Positions 42,292-50,691 of a stretch of DNA of 64,000 nucleotides are shown in pieces. Source of the DNA: Levilactobacillus senmaizukei DSM 21775 = NBRC 103853. GTDB lineage: Bacteria; Bacillota; Bacilli; Lactobacillales; Lactobacillaceae. The stretch lies in assembly GCF_001592085.1 (NCBI RefSeq), contig NZ_BCWD01000007.1, positions 1-64,000 of the forward strand, in the 5' to 3' direction. The notes below the pieces were generated by a model. That model was not told where the DNA came from and made no database searches. It saw nothing but the letters and a program-made list of their open reading frames with translations. The position numbers and the translations under genes are program-made. How positions within the stretch are numbered: the stretch's first letter is position 1; each line of letters begins with the position of its first letter.

Positions 42292-42467
42292 ACCGTCGAC
42301 GGCGGTTAGGGGCTCCGTCCTATGGGGGCCCGCTTGGAGCCGAGAGCCGGTCTCCAAGCTCACTTTCAAGCCACCCAGAAAGCGGGCAGCTCGAAAGGTG
42401 GCCCGTGGTGTAAGACCGGCAAGTTCAGCCGCTCTAACGCCACCGACACAGGACTACGTCTCTAACC
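42292..42467. repeat. structured non-coding repeat, copy 2
   Basis: The same stems recur: ACCGTC-GAC-GGCGGT, outer GGTTAGGGG (42304-42312) with TCTCTAACC (42459-42467), and the same three inner stems. Two C-to-T changes in the outer arm and one in the first hairpin keep pairing as G-U, as expected of a conserved RNA structure. Confidence 0.6.
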
Positions 42468-42845
42468 ACCTTTGCTTTAGATCCAGTTTCGCCAGCAGTG
42501 ATGGTTGAGTATTGTTATCCGATGACGGATTTGTTTTGTGAGGACACGTATGCTGAACAGAGTTGGGCCCCAGATAGTTTTTGTATTCAACGCGCTAGTT
42601 TAATTTTGTTATTTGGCAATCTGTGATTGTTAGTCTTGCGGTCTTATACAAGACAAGTGACCTTATTAATTTTTAAATAGTTTGTCGGGATAGGCCCATT
42701 TGGCATGCGGCGACTTAGTTTGATGGTTTCAAACGACAATCTTGAGCTGTAGGCGGGGAAGTTTGATCTATTTCAATGTGGCTAGTGTAATCGTCATAAA
42801 AGTGATTATAATGGACAGTATCTTAGGGGATAAGAGGGGTTGCTC
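42468..42845. other. 378-bp AT-rich region, no gene
   Basis: After the second repeat the sequence turns AT-rich. A -10 (TATAAT, near 42816) for the CDF gene is visible near the right end; nothing else is supported. Confidence 0.4.
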
Positions 42846-43829
42846 ATGAACGAATTTGACGAGCATCGGCGTCAGGAAACCATTGCCTGGCACGAACGCC
42901 AACAACAAGAATTAAAAAAATTAAAGGGTGCCCAGCGTCATCTTTGGTTAAACGTGGCCGCTTATCTAACCATTTCGGTGATCGAATTTTATTTAGCCGT
43001 CGTGGGGCACTCGCAAACCTTACGTGCGGATGCGTTTAATAATTTATCGGGAATCATCGCGTCCGTCCTATTATTAGTCGGGATTCACATTGCCCGCGAT
43101 ATTGACGATGATGACTTGATGGGACGGCCATTGCCAGAAGAGTCTCAGCACAGTGGGCAACGTCTCCAATTGACGCGGTTCCACTATGAGACGGTCTTTA
43201 CCATGATTACGGGATTAGTGATGATTGTGATCGCGATTAGTGTTATCTATGGTGGCGTTCAGAGCCTCATGAGTCACGCCGAACAGGAGATTCCTAAACC
43301 AATCACCCTGGTTGGGGCTGGGATTGCGACCGTGATCATGCTGGGCGTCTGGTGGATGAATAAACGTGGTGGTCGGCGTCTTCAGAGTGCCGCGTTGGTT
43401 GCGGCCGCGCAAGATAGTCTGAGCGACGCGGTAACCAGTGTCGGTACGATGGTGGCAATTGGTGGTGCCATGCTATTCAAGGTCGAATGGCTAGATGGTG
43501 TGGCCAGTATGGTTGTCGGGTTATTCATTCTGTCCGCCGGTGTTAAGATTTTTCGTGAAAGTAGTTTAAACTTGGCGGATTACTTTGATCCCAAGTTGGA
43601 AGATCAATTCCGAGCTGCGGTTGGAGATTTTCCGGCGGTCAACGAGGTCTTGGAGCTTAAGGCCCACTACAATGGGAATGTCGTTACGGTGGATACCACA
43701 ATCGCCGTCGATGCGCACATGGAAGTCCAAGATAGTTATCGGTTGAGCGAGGATATTGAAGGCACACTACGTCGGAAGTTTGGGATTGTGGATACCAGTG
43801 TAATGGTCGTGCCCACAGAAAAAAATTAA
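42846..43829 (+). CDS. cation diffusion facilitator (CDF) metal exporter
   Basis: The 327-aa product begins with a charged helical stretch, then six helices with CDF metal-site residues: LRADAFNNLSGIIASVLLLVGIH and DSLSDAVTSVGTMVAIG (Asp-x-x-x-Asp in helices 2 and 5), and a C-terminal cytoplasmic domain (AAVGDFPAVNEVLELKAHY). It exports Zn/Mn/Fe-type metals by proton exchange. ATG 42846 is in phase with AAGAGGGG; a TTG 6 nt upstream is weaker. No metal regulator is adjacent. Confidence 0.88.
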   Translation: MNEFDEHRRQETIAWHERQQQELKKLKGAQRHLWLNVAAYLTISVIEFYLAVVGHSQTLRADAFNNLSGIIASVLLLVGIHIARDIDDDDLMGRPLPEESQHSGQRLQLTRFHYETVFTMITGLVMIVIAISVIYGGVQSLMSHAEQEIPKPITLVGAGIATVIMLGVWWMNKRGGRRLQSAALVAAAQDSLSDAVTSVGTMVAIGGAMLFKVEWLDGVASMVVGLFILSAGVKIFRESSLNLADYFDPKLEDQFRAAVGDFPAVNEVLELKAHYNGNVVTVDTTIAVDAHMEVQDSYRLSEDIEGTLRRKFGIVDTSVMVVPTEKN

Positions 43830-44078
43830 ATTAATTTGGCCGTCAAGATGGGTTATTCACAAGCTGGGCGGTTTTTATGAGGGGGACTATTCTCACCTGT
43901 TCACAAAGATCAGTTCCGATGGCTTCGCCGGTTTATAGTTACGATCCCGCAGGATATACAAGCATCATTGAAATTATGCAGGACAAGTTGCGTCGGAATT
44001 TCATGGTTACCCAAAAGTGCCTACTACCCAAAATAGCCCGTAAAGGGTAAACTGATCAAAAAAGCGGGAGGTCGACTT

Positions 44079-44450
44079 GTGAAACAGACATTTAATAATG
44101 GCGTTGAAGCCACGTTAAAAGTTATTAGTGGTAAGTGGAAGCCGCAATTGCTCTGCCATTTAGGCAATCGGCCGCAACGAACCTGTGATCTGCGGCAAGC
44201 GCTCCCAGATATTTCGCAAAAGGTTCTGACGCAACAATTGCGGGAATTAGAACGAGATGGGATTATCGATCGTCAGATTACGGGTGAACAAGCACCGTTT
44301 AAGGTCACTTACTCCTTGACTCCCCTGGGTCGTTCATTAGGACAAATTTTGGTGCAAATGTCCATCTGGGGCGAGCATCGCGCCAGTGAATTGCCCGATG
44401 TGGAGATTACCAATGACCACGGTGGGTTTAGCCGCTTACTTGAAAATTAG
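44079..44450 (+). CDS. HxlR-family winged-helix regulator
   Basis: The 123-aa product has the HxlR signature: TLKVISGKWKPQLLCHLGNRPQRTCDLRQALPDISQKVLTQQLRELERDGIIDRQI, with the SGKWK motif intact. HxlR proteins sense aldehydes, quinones or redox state. GTG 44079 follows GGGAGGTCG. Directly repeated TACCCAAAA sequences upstream (about 44009 and 44027) may be its operator. It precedes a second, weaker HxlR-like gene and an Old Yellow Enzyme gene. Confidence 0.88.
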   Translation: MKQTFNNGVEATLKVISGKWKPQLLCHLGNRPQRTCDLRQALPDISQKVLTQQLRELERDGIIDRQITGEQAPFKVTYSLTPLGRSLGQILVQMSIWGEHRASELPDVEITNDHGGFSRLLEN

Positions 44451-44454
44451 ACGG

Positions 44455-44482
44455 AAGGCACTTTAAAGTGCCTTCTTTTTTT
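44455..44482 (+). terminator. intrinsic terminator
   Basis: AAGGCACTTTAAAGTGCCTT (44455-44474) is a 20-bp palindrome, followed by CTTTTTTT; it separates the HxlR gene from the next. Confidence 0.85.
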
Positions 44483-44530
44483 GTGGCCGAAGACCAGGTA
44501 TGCTGAGCGTATTGTTTAAGGAGGTGGCCG

Positions 44531-44839
44531 ATGGAAACTCAAATTCGGGGACTAAAAACAACCCAATCCATGGTTAATCATCCCGTGGAATGGCGGTTGA
44601 TGTTAGCCCTACTGGCGGGGCCGCGGACCCTGTCACAGCTACGACAGCCCTTTCATGGATGGCAATGGTGGCAAGCTTATCCTCGGTTATGGCGCCTGCA
44701 ACAGCGACAACTGGTGGTGGTCGATCACCAACATCATTTGTGGCGATTGACGGCGGCGGGTGAGAGTTTATCCCCTGTCTTAACAGCACTAGCGACCTGT
44801 ATGGCCTCGCAGAAAGAAGGAATAACGGATGAAGTATAA
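44531..44839 (+). CDS. divergent HxlR-like winged-helix protein
   Basis: The 102-aa product keeps the HxlR spacing (HPVEWRLMLALLAGPRTLSQLRQPF... YPRLWRLQQRQLVVVDHQHHLWRLTAAGESLSPVLTAL) but lacks the SGKW motif and is Trp/Gln-rich. TAAGGAGGTGG precedes ATG 44531. It overlaps the Old Yellow Enzyme start by 11 nt, so the two are translationally coupled. It may be a shortened regulator of the enzyme. Confidence 0.7.
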   Translation: METQIRGLKTTQSMVNHPVEWRLMLALLAGPRTLSQLRQPFHGWQWWQAYPRLWRLQQRQLVVVDHQHHLWRLTAAGESLSPVLTALATCMASQKEGITDEV

Positions 44840-46016
44840 ATTTATGGAACCCTATACGTTTAATAAGGGTGTGACTTTGAAGAACCGGATGGTCATGTCG
44901 CCTACCACTACTATGTCTAGCTTTTATGATGGTCAGGTGACGAATGATGAGATTGCCTTTTACGGCGCTCGCGCCGGCGGTATCGGTCTGATCATCGGGG
45001 AAGTGGCGAATGTGATTGCCAGCGGGAAAGGCTTCGAAGGCGAACTATCCATTGCGGACGACCGCGATATTGCCGGGTTGAGCAAGCTGGCCGCGGCGAT
45101 GAAGCAAAATGGGACGAAGGCTATCCTACAGATTTTCCATGCCGGTCGCAAGTCGAACGACCAGATTTTGCGGGGGAAGCGACCGGTCAGTGCTAGTGCG
45201 GTTAAAGCCGTGTTTCCACCCGATTCGCAGGAGCCACGGGCGTTGACGGTCGCTGAAATCGAAGACATTATTGTGGCGTTTGGGGCGGCCACTCGCCGAG
45301 CGATCGCAGCGGGCTTCGATGGCGTGGAACTCCACGGCGCCAACACCTATTTGTTACAACAGTTCTTTTCTCCCAATTCCAACCAACGAACGGACAAATG
45401 GGGCGGCGATCGCAACGGTCGGATGGCCTTTGCCAAGGCGGTGATTAACCGCGTGGCTGCCACAATTGATGAGAGTGCCGATCGACCATTCCTGCTGGGC
45501 TACCGAATCTCACCGGAAGAAATTGAAACGCCCGGGATTCGCCTCGAAGATAGCTTAGCCTTTGTGGATCAACTGGCCGAATCGGCCGTTGATTACGTCC
45601 ATGTTTCCATGGGGTCGGCCCACCGGACCTCGTTGAATAATCCGGCAGATCATGAATTGATCATGACCAAGTTAGTTAAGCAATTGGCCGGCCGTAAGCC
45701 GTTGATCGGTGTGGGATCGGTTGAAACACCGGCCGATGCCGAGGCAGTTCTCGGGATGGGTGCTGAATTGGTGGCCATGGGTCGAGAAATGATTCGGGAA
45801 CCGCAATGGTTTGAAAAGATTGCCGATGGTGATGAAGCCAGCATTCGTTACCAACTGTCACCATCCGAAATGGATGAACTGAAGATTCCGCGTGCCATGC
45901 AGGGGTATTTGAAGACGGCTTTCTACTCGGTCATGCACTTTACCACCGATCCTGAGGCGGCGGCCGACTATCAAAATCAGGCGGCACCGATGGAAGGTTT
46001 CGAACAAAAACTCTAA
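44829..46016 (+). CDS. NADH:flavin oxidoreductase (Old Yellow Enzyme)
   Basis: The 395-aa TIM-barrel flavoprotein has OYE blocks: LKNRMVMSPTTTMSS, LQIFHAGRKS, AAGFDGVELHGANTYLLQQFFSPNSNQRTDKWGG (His/Asn pair) and GVGSVETPADAEAVLG with MGREMIREPQWFEKI. OYEs reduce activated alkenes, nitro groups or quinones with NAD(P)H. The start overlaps the regulator gene; GAAAGAAGGAATAACGG precedes ATG 44829. A stress role alongside HxlR regulators is plausible; substrate unknown. Confidence 0.92.
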   Translation: MKYKFMEPYTFNKGVTLKNRMVMSPTTTMSSFYDGQVTNDEIAFYGARAGGIGLIIGEVANVIASGKGFEGELSIADDRDIAGLSKLAAAMKQNGTKAILQIFHAGRKSNDQILRGKRPVSASAVKAVFPPDSQEPRALTVAEIEDIIVAFGAATRRAIAAGFDGVELHGANTYLLQQFFSPNSNQRTDKWGGDRNGRMAFAKAVINRVAATIDESADRPFLLGYRISPEEIETPGIRLEDSLAFVDQLAESAVDYVHVSMGSAHRTSLNNPADHELIMTKLVKQLAGRKPLIGVGSVETPADAEAVLGMGAELVAMGREMIREPQWFEKIADGDEASIRYQLSPSEMDELKIPRAMQGYLKTAFYSVMHFTTDPEAAADYQNQAAPMEGFEQKL

Positions 46017-46053
46017 AATATTAATTTCGCGAATAGAAATGACTTAATCGCAA

Positions 46054-46090
46054 AAATGGACGGCTCCCTTGGGATAGCCGTCCATTTCTT
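46054..46090. terminator. bidirectional terminator
   Basis: AAATGGACGGCT (46054-46065) pairs with AGCCGTCCATTT (46076-46087), between A-rich and T-rich flanks; it serves the OYE gene and the convergent DUF4097-type gene. Confidence 0.85.
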
Positions 46091-46772
46091 ATTGGGATAC
46101 GCTCACCTGACCAGAACCGCTAGTGATACGCAAGGGTTGGTAGCCAGATTGCTGGTAATGGCGGCCAGTTTTTTGGCCGTTCAGCTTGAATTGGCCGGTC
46201 CTAATGGTAACGGTCAACCCATTGCTGGTGAGGTGTTGAATGGTTGTTCGGCCATTGTCTTTAGTCACCTCGCCAGCACCGGTGAGGGTCAAGTTCTGGG
46301 CAAAGGTGGTGCCGTTGTGATGATGAATTGCCAGGTTATTGGTGGTCAGGTCATTCAGGTTTAGAGTGCCATTGAGTTGGTTAATGGTCAGTTGTTGGAT
46401 CGCCTGAGGATCGGCTAGGGTCAAGGTAATGGTTGGCGACTGGCCGATTTCAAGTTGGTGACGGTTAGCTTGTTTTTCCGTGAGTGACCAGGACGTGCCA
46501 GTCTGATTAACTTGGTATTGATTTTGGCCGGCATTGGTTAGCTTGAGTTGGTTAGTCCGGCCGGGTTCGATCTTGATGACCGCGGTCCGTAAGTCAAAAC
46601 GGATTTGTTTGGGCGACTGAGAAAGTATTTGGGTCTGGGTGGTTAACGGTGTTGCAGTGAAGTGGTTGAGGTTAAGCCGCCGATGGGTGCCAGATGCCCA
46701 GGCGGTCAGGCCGCCGCCAATAAAGGCGATGGCGACAAGAACGATAAGGACCGCGATAATGATTTTTTTCAT
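46089..46772 (-). CDS. DUF4097-like beta-helix exported protein
   Basis: The 227-aa product has an N-terminal membrane segment (MKKIIIAVLIVLVAIAFIGGG) and repeats of short beta-strands rich in Asn, Thr and Gln (LNLNDLTTNNLAIHHHNGTTFAQNL, GEVTKDNGRTTIQHLTSNGL), as in the putative adhesin DUF4097 family. It is membrane-anchored and outside. GAAGGAGACC precedes ATG 46772. A TGAATGAAT-N9-ATTCATTCA operator upstream links it to the TetR gene that precedes it. Confidence 0.72.
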   Translation of the reverse strand: MKKIIIAVLIVLVAIAFIGGGLTAWASGTHRRLNLNHFTATPLTTQTQILSQSPKQIRFDLRTAVIKIEPGRTNQLKLTNAGQNQYQVNQTGTSWSLTEKQANRHQLEIGQSPTITLTLADPQAIQQLTINQLNGTLNLNDLTTNNLAIHHHNGTTFAQNLTLTGAGEVTKDNGRTTIQHLTSNGLTVTIRTGQFKLNGQKTGRHYQQSGYQPLRITSGSGQVSVSQ

Positions 46773-46793
46773 GGTTAGGTCTCCTTCGGGGTG

Positions 46794-46820
46794 TGAATGA
46801 ATAAAATTAAAATTCATTCA
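46794..46820. promoter_or_regulatory. TetR operator, copy 1
   Basis: TGAATGAAT-N9-ATTCATTCA, a 27-bp perfect-armed dyad, lies directly upstream of the DUF4097-like gene. The same element occurs upstream of the TetR gene at 47439. Confidence 0.75.
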
Positions 46821-46849
46821 TTAATAATTAAAAAAATAGCCATTCCTGG

Positions 46850-47416
46850 TTATTTTAGAATTTTTAATAGGATCGCGTCGATGAGGTCGCCAAGTAACTG
46901 AAAATAGTCGTCAGTTTGCAGCTCACTCTGGTGGAAATCTACGACCGTTAAGGCATTGAAGAGGCTGAGAACTCGGCTCTTAGTCATTGTCGGCTTGAGT
47001 AAACCGGCCGCTAACCAACGATCGATGAGGGTGACCAGTGTGGCATAGATGAAGCTGTTTTCGACCGTGAGGGCATTGGTCTTAGCGATGATGCCATTCA
47101 ATTTGGCGTTGGTAAACCATTCCTGAAGAATCCGGTTATTAGCAGACTGGTCAAGGATTTGTTTGAGAATGGTCTTGATGAGAGGATTAGGGGCCTGATC
47201 AAAGTCAACATTAGCAAGAATGGCTCGTTTAACCCGGTCATTCTCGGCGTTGTAGACCTGGACGAAGACGTCCGTCTTGGACTGATAGAAGTTGTAAAAG
47301 GTTCCCACGGCCACGTTGGCTCCCGCGACAATGGCGGAAATATTGGTGGCTTTGAAGCCTTGCGTTAGAAATAAATCATGAGCTGCGTTAAATAATCGTT
47401 GCTGTTTTTTTTCCAT
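46850..47416 (-). CDS. TetR/AcrR-family regulator
   Basis: The 188-aa product has the TetR HTH (QQRLFNAAHDLFLTQGFKATNISAIVAGANVAVGTFYNFYQSKTDVFVQVY) and a mixed helical ligand domain. AGGAGGGGCC precedes ATG 47416. It is followed by the DUF4097-like gene 78 nt away on the same strand, and both have the TGAATGAAT-N9-ATTCATTCA operator, so it probably controls both its own and that gene. Confidence 0.9.
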   Translation of the reverse strand: MEKKQQRLFNAAHDLFLTQGFKATNISAIVAGANVAVGTFYNFYQSKTDVFVQVYNAENDRVKRAILANVDFDQAPNPLIKTILKQILDQSANNRILQEWFTNAKLNGIIAKTNALTVENSFIYATLVTLIDRWLAAGLLKPTMTKSRVLSLFNALTVVDFHQSELQTDDYFQLLGDLIDAILLKILK

Positions 47417-47438
47417 GGGGGCCCCTCCTAATTGGCTA

Positions 47439-47465
47439 TGAATGAATATTATAATAATTCATTCA
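47439..47465. promoter_or_regulatory. TetR operator, copy 2
   Basis: TGAATGAAT-N9-ATTCATTCA immediately upstream of the TetR gene (ribosome site at 47425-47430); an autoregulatory site. Confidence 0.75.
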
Positions 47466-47480
47466 CCTTGTCAAACCAAA

Positions 47481-47509
47481 AATCCGATTACAAAATATGC
47501 AATCGGATT
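47481..47509. terminator. terminator of the MFS gene
   Basis: AATCCGATT (47481-47489) pairs with AATCGGATT (47501-47509), flanked by a T-run on the minus strand. Confidence 0.75.
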
Positions 47510-47515
47510 GGATAG

Positions 47516-48787
47516 TTATTCAGATGGTTCTTCGACAACGGTGGCCGCCGTTTTAGCCTGGAGCTCCTGGTCAAAGTGCCGCGCACTGGGCATGATCCAC
47601 ATGGCGAAACCGCAGACGAGCGATCCGATACCGCCAATAATGAAGAGCTTTTCCACGCCAATGGTATCGGCCAGTGGACCGGCAAAGATTAAACCCACGG
47701 GACCTGTGATACTCATCATCGAGTTCAGCACACCCAAGATGCGACCGAGTTGTTCGGCCGGAAAGCTCTGTTGAATCATGGACATTAGCAGGGTGCTGTA
47801 GAACGGTGTGACCACGCCTGCCAAGGAATTTAATACCACGAACCAAACAAAGCCGGTGTGGTTACCTGGTAATAGGCCGCTGCCACCAAAGGTGATTCCC
47901 ATGGCAACCGTGGCCCACAGGATGGGTTTCATTCGATCTGGCCAGTTACCGAAGAGACCGATGATCGTTCCGCCAACCAACATCCCCACGGAGTAAATGG
48001 CCTCGATCAGGCCGGCTTGACCAACGTTACCATGGAAGTAGCCCATGGTCATCAGAGGATACAAACTGGCAGCCGGCATGAACATCAAGGTGAAGGCGGC
48101 ACCGGTCATGGTAATGGCCCAGAGGCCCTTGGTCTGACGAAGCTTATCCAGACCAAATTTGGCGTCGGCCAGAACGTGAACCTTTTCGTCAATGACGGGG
48201 TGTTCAGGGATGGTAACGAACACCAGTAAGGTAATCCCGATGGCGGCTCCCAACACATCTAATAGGATCAGCCAGTTGATCGGTACACTGGCGAAGAGAA
48301 ATGCCCCCAGTGCCGGGGCAATGACCATGTTGGCTGACTGTACCATGCCCAACTGGCCATTGATCTTAGTCAGCTCTTTCTGGGGGACCATTATCGGTAA
48401 AATCGACTGAATGGTGGGCATTTGAAATGTTTGAGCAATCGACCGGACTAGCAGTGAGATGAAGATGAGCCAGAGGGGGTAGCTGGGTAGGAGTGTCCCA
48501 GTGATCGACAGAATGATGGCAAAGATTGCCGCGATTATGTCTGGAATAATTAGTAGGGCTTTCTTGTTCCAGCGATCGACGAATGGGCCCACAAAGGGAC
48601 TTAAGAGCACCATTGGTAGCATACCCAGTAGCGTGGCAAAACTCAGTACTGTGGCCGACCCGGTCTGCTTGGTGAGGTACCAGACGATGGCGTATTGGAC
48701 GACCATGCTGGTGATTCCCGACAGAAATTGACTGGTTAGAAATAAATAAATGTTACGCCGCCAGTGCGGCAATGGTGTCGTGTCCAA
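47516..48787 (-). CDS. MFS transporter (macrolide-efflux-like)
   Basis: The 423-aa product has 12 helices and the MFS_3 pattern: GSATVLSFATLLGMLPMVLLSPFVGPFVDRWNKKALLIIPD, then PQKELTKINGQLGMVQSANMVIAPALGAFLF and the C-half IYSVGMLVGGTIIGLFGNWPDR. It resembles Mef-type efflux carriers. Start TTG 48787 behind GGGGGCCTG is weak, and no ATG fits. Its promoter (TTGATA, 17-bp spacer, TAATAT) carries a cre-like site. A MerR regulator gene is upstream on the same strand. Confidence 0.85.
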   Translation of the reverse strand: MDTTPLPHWRRNIYLFLTSQFLSGITSMVVQYAIVWYLTKQTGSATVLSFATLLGMLPMVLLSPFVGPFVDRWNKKALLIIPDIIAAIFAIILSITGTLLPSYPLWLIFISLLVRSIAQTFQMPTIQSILPIMVPQKELTKINGQLGMVQSANMVIAPALGAFLFASVPINWLILLDVLGAAIGITLLVFVTIPEHPVIDEKVHVLADAKFGLDKLRQTKGLWAITMTGAAFTLMFMPAASLYPLMTMGYFHGNVGQAGLIEAIYSVGMLVGGTIIGLFGNWPDRMKPILWATVAMGITFGGSGLLPGNHTGFVWFVVLNSLAGVVTPFYSTLLMSMIQQSFPAEQLGRILGVLNSMMSITGPVGLIFAGPLADTIGVEKLFIIGGIGSLVCGFAMWIMPSARHFDQELQAKTAATVVEEPSE

Positions 48788-48845
48788 ATAACAGGCCCCC
48801 TTTTAAAATCAATGAGCTTATTATATTAGCATATCGTCAGTGTTA

Positions 48846-48860
48846 TATCAAACGCTTACA
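48846..48860 (-). promoter_or_regulatory. cre-like site at the MFS promoter
   Basis: On the minus strand TGTAAGCGTTTGAT matches the CcpA consensus with one mismatch and overlaps the -35 TTGATA (48851-48846). Confidence 0.5.
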
Positions 48861-48887
48861 TTAAAAAGCTGATCCTCGCAACAAAAA

Positions 48888-48911
48888 GGCTCGGGATGCG
48901 GGTCCTGAGCC
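48888..48911. terminator. terminator of the MerR gene
   Basis: GGCTCGGGA (48888-48896) pairs with TCCTGAGCC (48903-48911); on the minus strand TTTTTG follows. Confidence 0.75.
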
Positions 48912-48920
48912 GGTTAATGG

Positions 48921-49337
48921 TTAATTGTTGACGGGTGTTTGGCGAAGGTTACTTGGAACAAAACTGTCCGGCTCGTGGGAGTCCATCAGACCAGCATAGT
49001 GGTCAACCTTGAAGTTGATAGTTGATAGATGCTCTTGCAGCTGATTAATCTCTTCAAGTGTTCGTTCCTGTTGGACCTTCATCATCTCATAGCGTTCCGG
49101 AACCGTCGATTTGCCTTCTTGGACTAACTCGATGTAGTGGCGAATCCGTTCGACCGGCATCCCGGTGGCCCGCAGGCAAACGATCATATTCAGCCATTCC
49201 AGATCACTGTCGCTGAAGACCCGATTGTTATTCGCGTCTCGTTGAACAAATGGGAGCATTCCGTGGTCGTGGTAGTAACGAATACTATAAGTAGAAATCC
49301 CCGTCTTTTGGGCAACTTCATGAATGGTGTAAGTCAT
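48921..49337 (-). CDS. MerR-family regulator
   Basis: The 138-aa product has MTYTIHEVAQKTGISTYSIRYYHDHGMLPF, the MerR DNA-binding signature, and a helical dimerisation region with few cysteines. AACCTCCTAATGAG, read on the minus strand, gives a good site before ATG 49337. A GAGTTGG-N7-CCAACTC dyad (49352-49372) lies just upstream, a likely autoregulatory operator. Target: possibly the MFS gene downstream. Ligand unknown. Confidence 0.88.
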   Translation of the reverse strand: MTYTIHEVAQKTGISTYSIRYYHDHGMLPFVQRDANNNRVFSDSDLEWLNMIVCLRATGMPVERIRHYIELVQEGKSTVPERYEMMKVQQERTLEEINQLQEHLSTINFKVDHYAGLMDSHEPDSFVPSNLRQTPVNN

Positions 49338-49470
49338 GAGAACCTCCTAATGAGTTGGCGTTAGACCAACTCTAAGTAATAGGTGTATTTTACCCGTTCC
49401 TCGCCGGCCTAACAAGCATTTGCCTTGTGAAAAGAACCAGGGCGTTTGTGAAATGAATTGGTTTGAGCAA

Positions 49471-49515
49471 CGAACAATAATCGAATTTAATAACTATAAT
49501 TATAGTTAATGTTCG
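49471..49515. promoter_or_regulatory. possible PurR boxes upstream of purine genes
   Basis: CGAACAAT (49471-49478) and the inverted ATGTTCG (49509-49515) flank a perfect palindrome TAACTATAATTATAGTTA (49491-49508). The CGAAC core matches the PurR box used in Firmicutes for purine genes, but the spacing is longer than usual; a degenerate TCGAATT at 49481 sits at a better distance. Confidence 0.4.
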
Positions 49516-49612
49516 TGAGAGCCGATAAAATTAGTGACTTAGTCGCCGGATTACCTTATGATTTAAATTGAATCACGAATAATGAGCTTACAATAAAGGG
49601 GAGAATTGAGTT

Positions 49613-50653
49613 ATGCACTGGGTAGCTGACTTATTAGCGGCCATTGGGGTAGTGTTAAACGGTATTCCACAAGGAATCATGGCGATGTCGCTGGGATTTG
49701 CTATTTTTCCAACCATGTTTTCTTTTATTTTTGCTTCAGCGGTTAACGGTGCCTTTGGAGCGGTTGCGCCGCTTTCCTTCCAGGCTGAATCGTTGGCCCT
49801 GACGGGGAATCTTGGGCGCAATCTACGTGAACGAACCTCCATTATCCTTGGCGGCTCGATGGTGATGCTGGTCATTGGGGTGACCGGTACGCTGACTAAG
49901 ATCGTGGACGTCTTGGGTGCCAACATCATGGCCGGCATGATGGCTGGTGTGGGGATCATGTTGGCGAAGATTGCCCTAGGAATGGCTAAAGGCCAACGTT
50001 TGACGGGGTGGTTGTCGGTTGCTTTAGCGGCCGTGACGTACTTTGTTAGCAAGGATCTGGTCTGGACCATCGTGATTTCTGTGGTGGGTTCAAGTCTGGC
50101 GGCGGTATTCATCGAACATTACCGCGCCGAGTTATCAGAACATGTCACCGCCCGCCGATTCATTTTTACGAAGCCAATGCTGAGTGTGCGAGTGGTTCGG
50201 GGAGCCCTAAGCTTGGCCTGCTTGAATATTGGGGCGAACATTTCCTATGGTTTGATTACGGGTCAGATGACGGGTCAGAAGCCCAATCCGGTTAACCTGA
50301 ACCTACTGACGATTACGCAATCAATTGCCGATATGGGAACCAGCCTGCTGGGTGGGGCGCCGGTTGAGGCAATTATTTCCGCCACGGCTAGTGCACCGGA
50401 ACCGGTCGTTGCCGGTATCATGATGATGTTAATCATGGCGGCCATCTTAGCGGTTGGCTGGTTGCCAAAGCTTGGGAAATATGTGCCTAGTGCGTCGATT
50501 GCCGGGTTTCTTTTTATTCTAGGAACGGTTGTGATCTTTCCGGTTAACGCCACGGCGGCCCTGCAAGGTTCGTCCGGCACCATTGCGGCCATTACCATGG
50601 TTATCACGGCGGTTGCCGATCCGTTTGCGGGGTTGCTGACGGGGCCTGCTTGA
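49613..50653 (+). CDS. NCS2-like purine permease
   Basis: The 346-aa membrane protein has at least ten helices and blocks seen in NCS2 nucleobase carriers, such as NLNLLTITQSIADMGTSLLGGAPVEAIISATASAPEP and the helix-1 FPTMFSFIFASAVNGAFGAVAPLSF. It is shorter than usual (about 430 aa), so it could be a compact member. AGGGGAGAATTGAGTT precedes ATG 49613. The phosphoribosyltransferase gene follows 39 nt later, supporting a purine substrate. Confidence 0.68.
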   Translation: MHWVADLLAAIGVVLNGIPQGIMAMSLGFAIFPTMFSFIFASAVNGAFGAVAPLSFQAESLALTGNLGRNLRERTSIILGGSMVMLVIGVTGTLTKIVDVLGANIMAGMMAGVGIMLAKIALGMAKGQRLTGWLSVALAAVTYFVSKDLVWTIVISVVGSSLAAVFIEHYRAELSEHVTARRFIFTKPMLSVRVVRGALSLACLNIGANISYGLITGQMTGQKPNPVNLNLLTITQSIADMGTSLLGGAPVEAIISATASAPEPVVAGIMMMLIMAAILAVGWLPKLGKYVPSASIAGFLFILGTVVIFPVNATAALQGSSGTIAAITMVITAVADPFAGLLTGPA

Positions 50654-50691
50654 AATTCATTTTGCCACTTCTTGGATTGGGGGTATAACGA

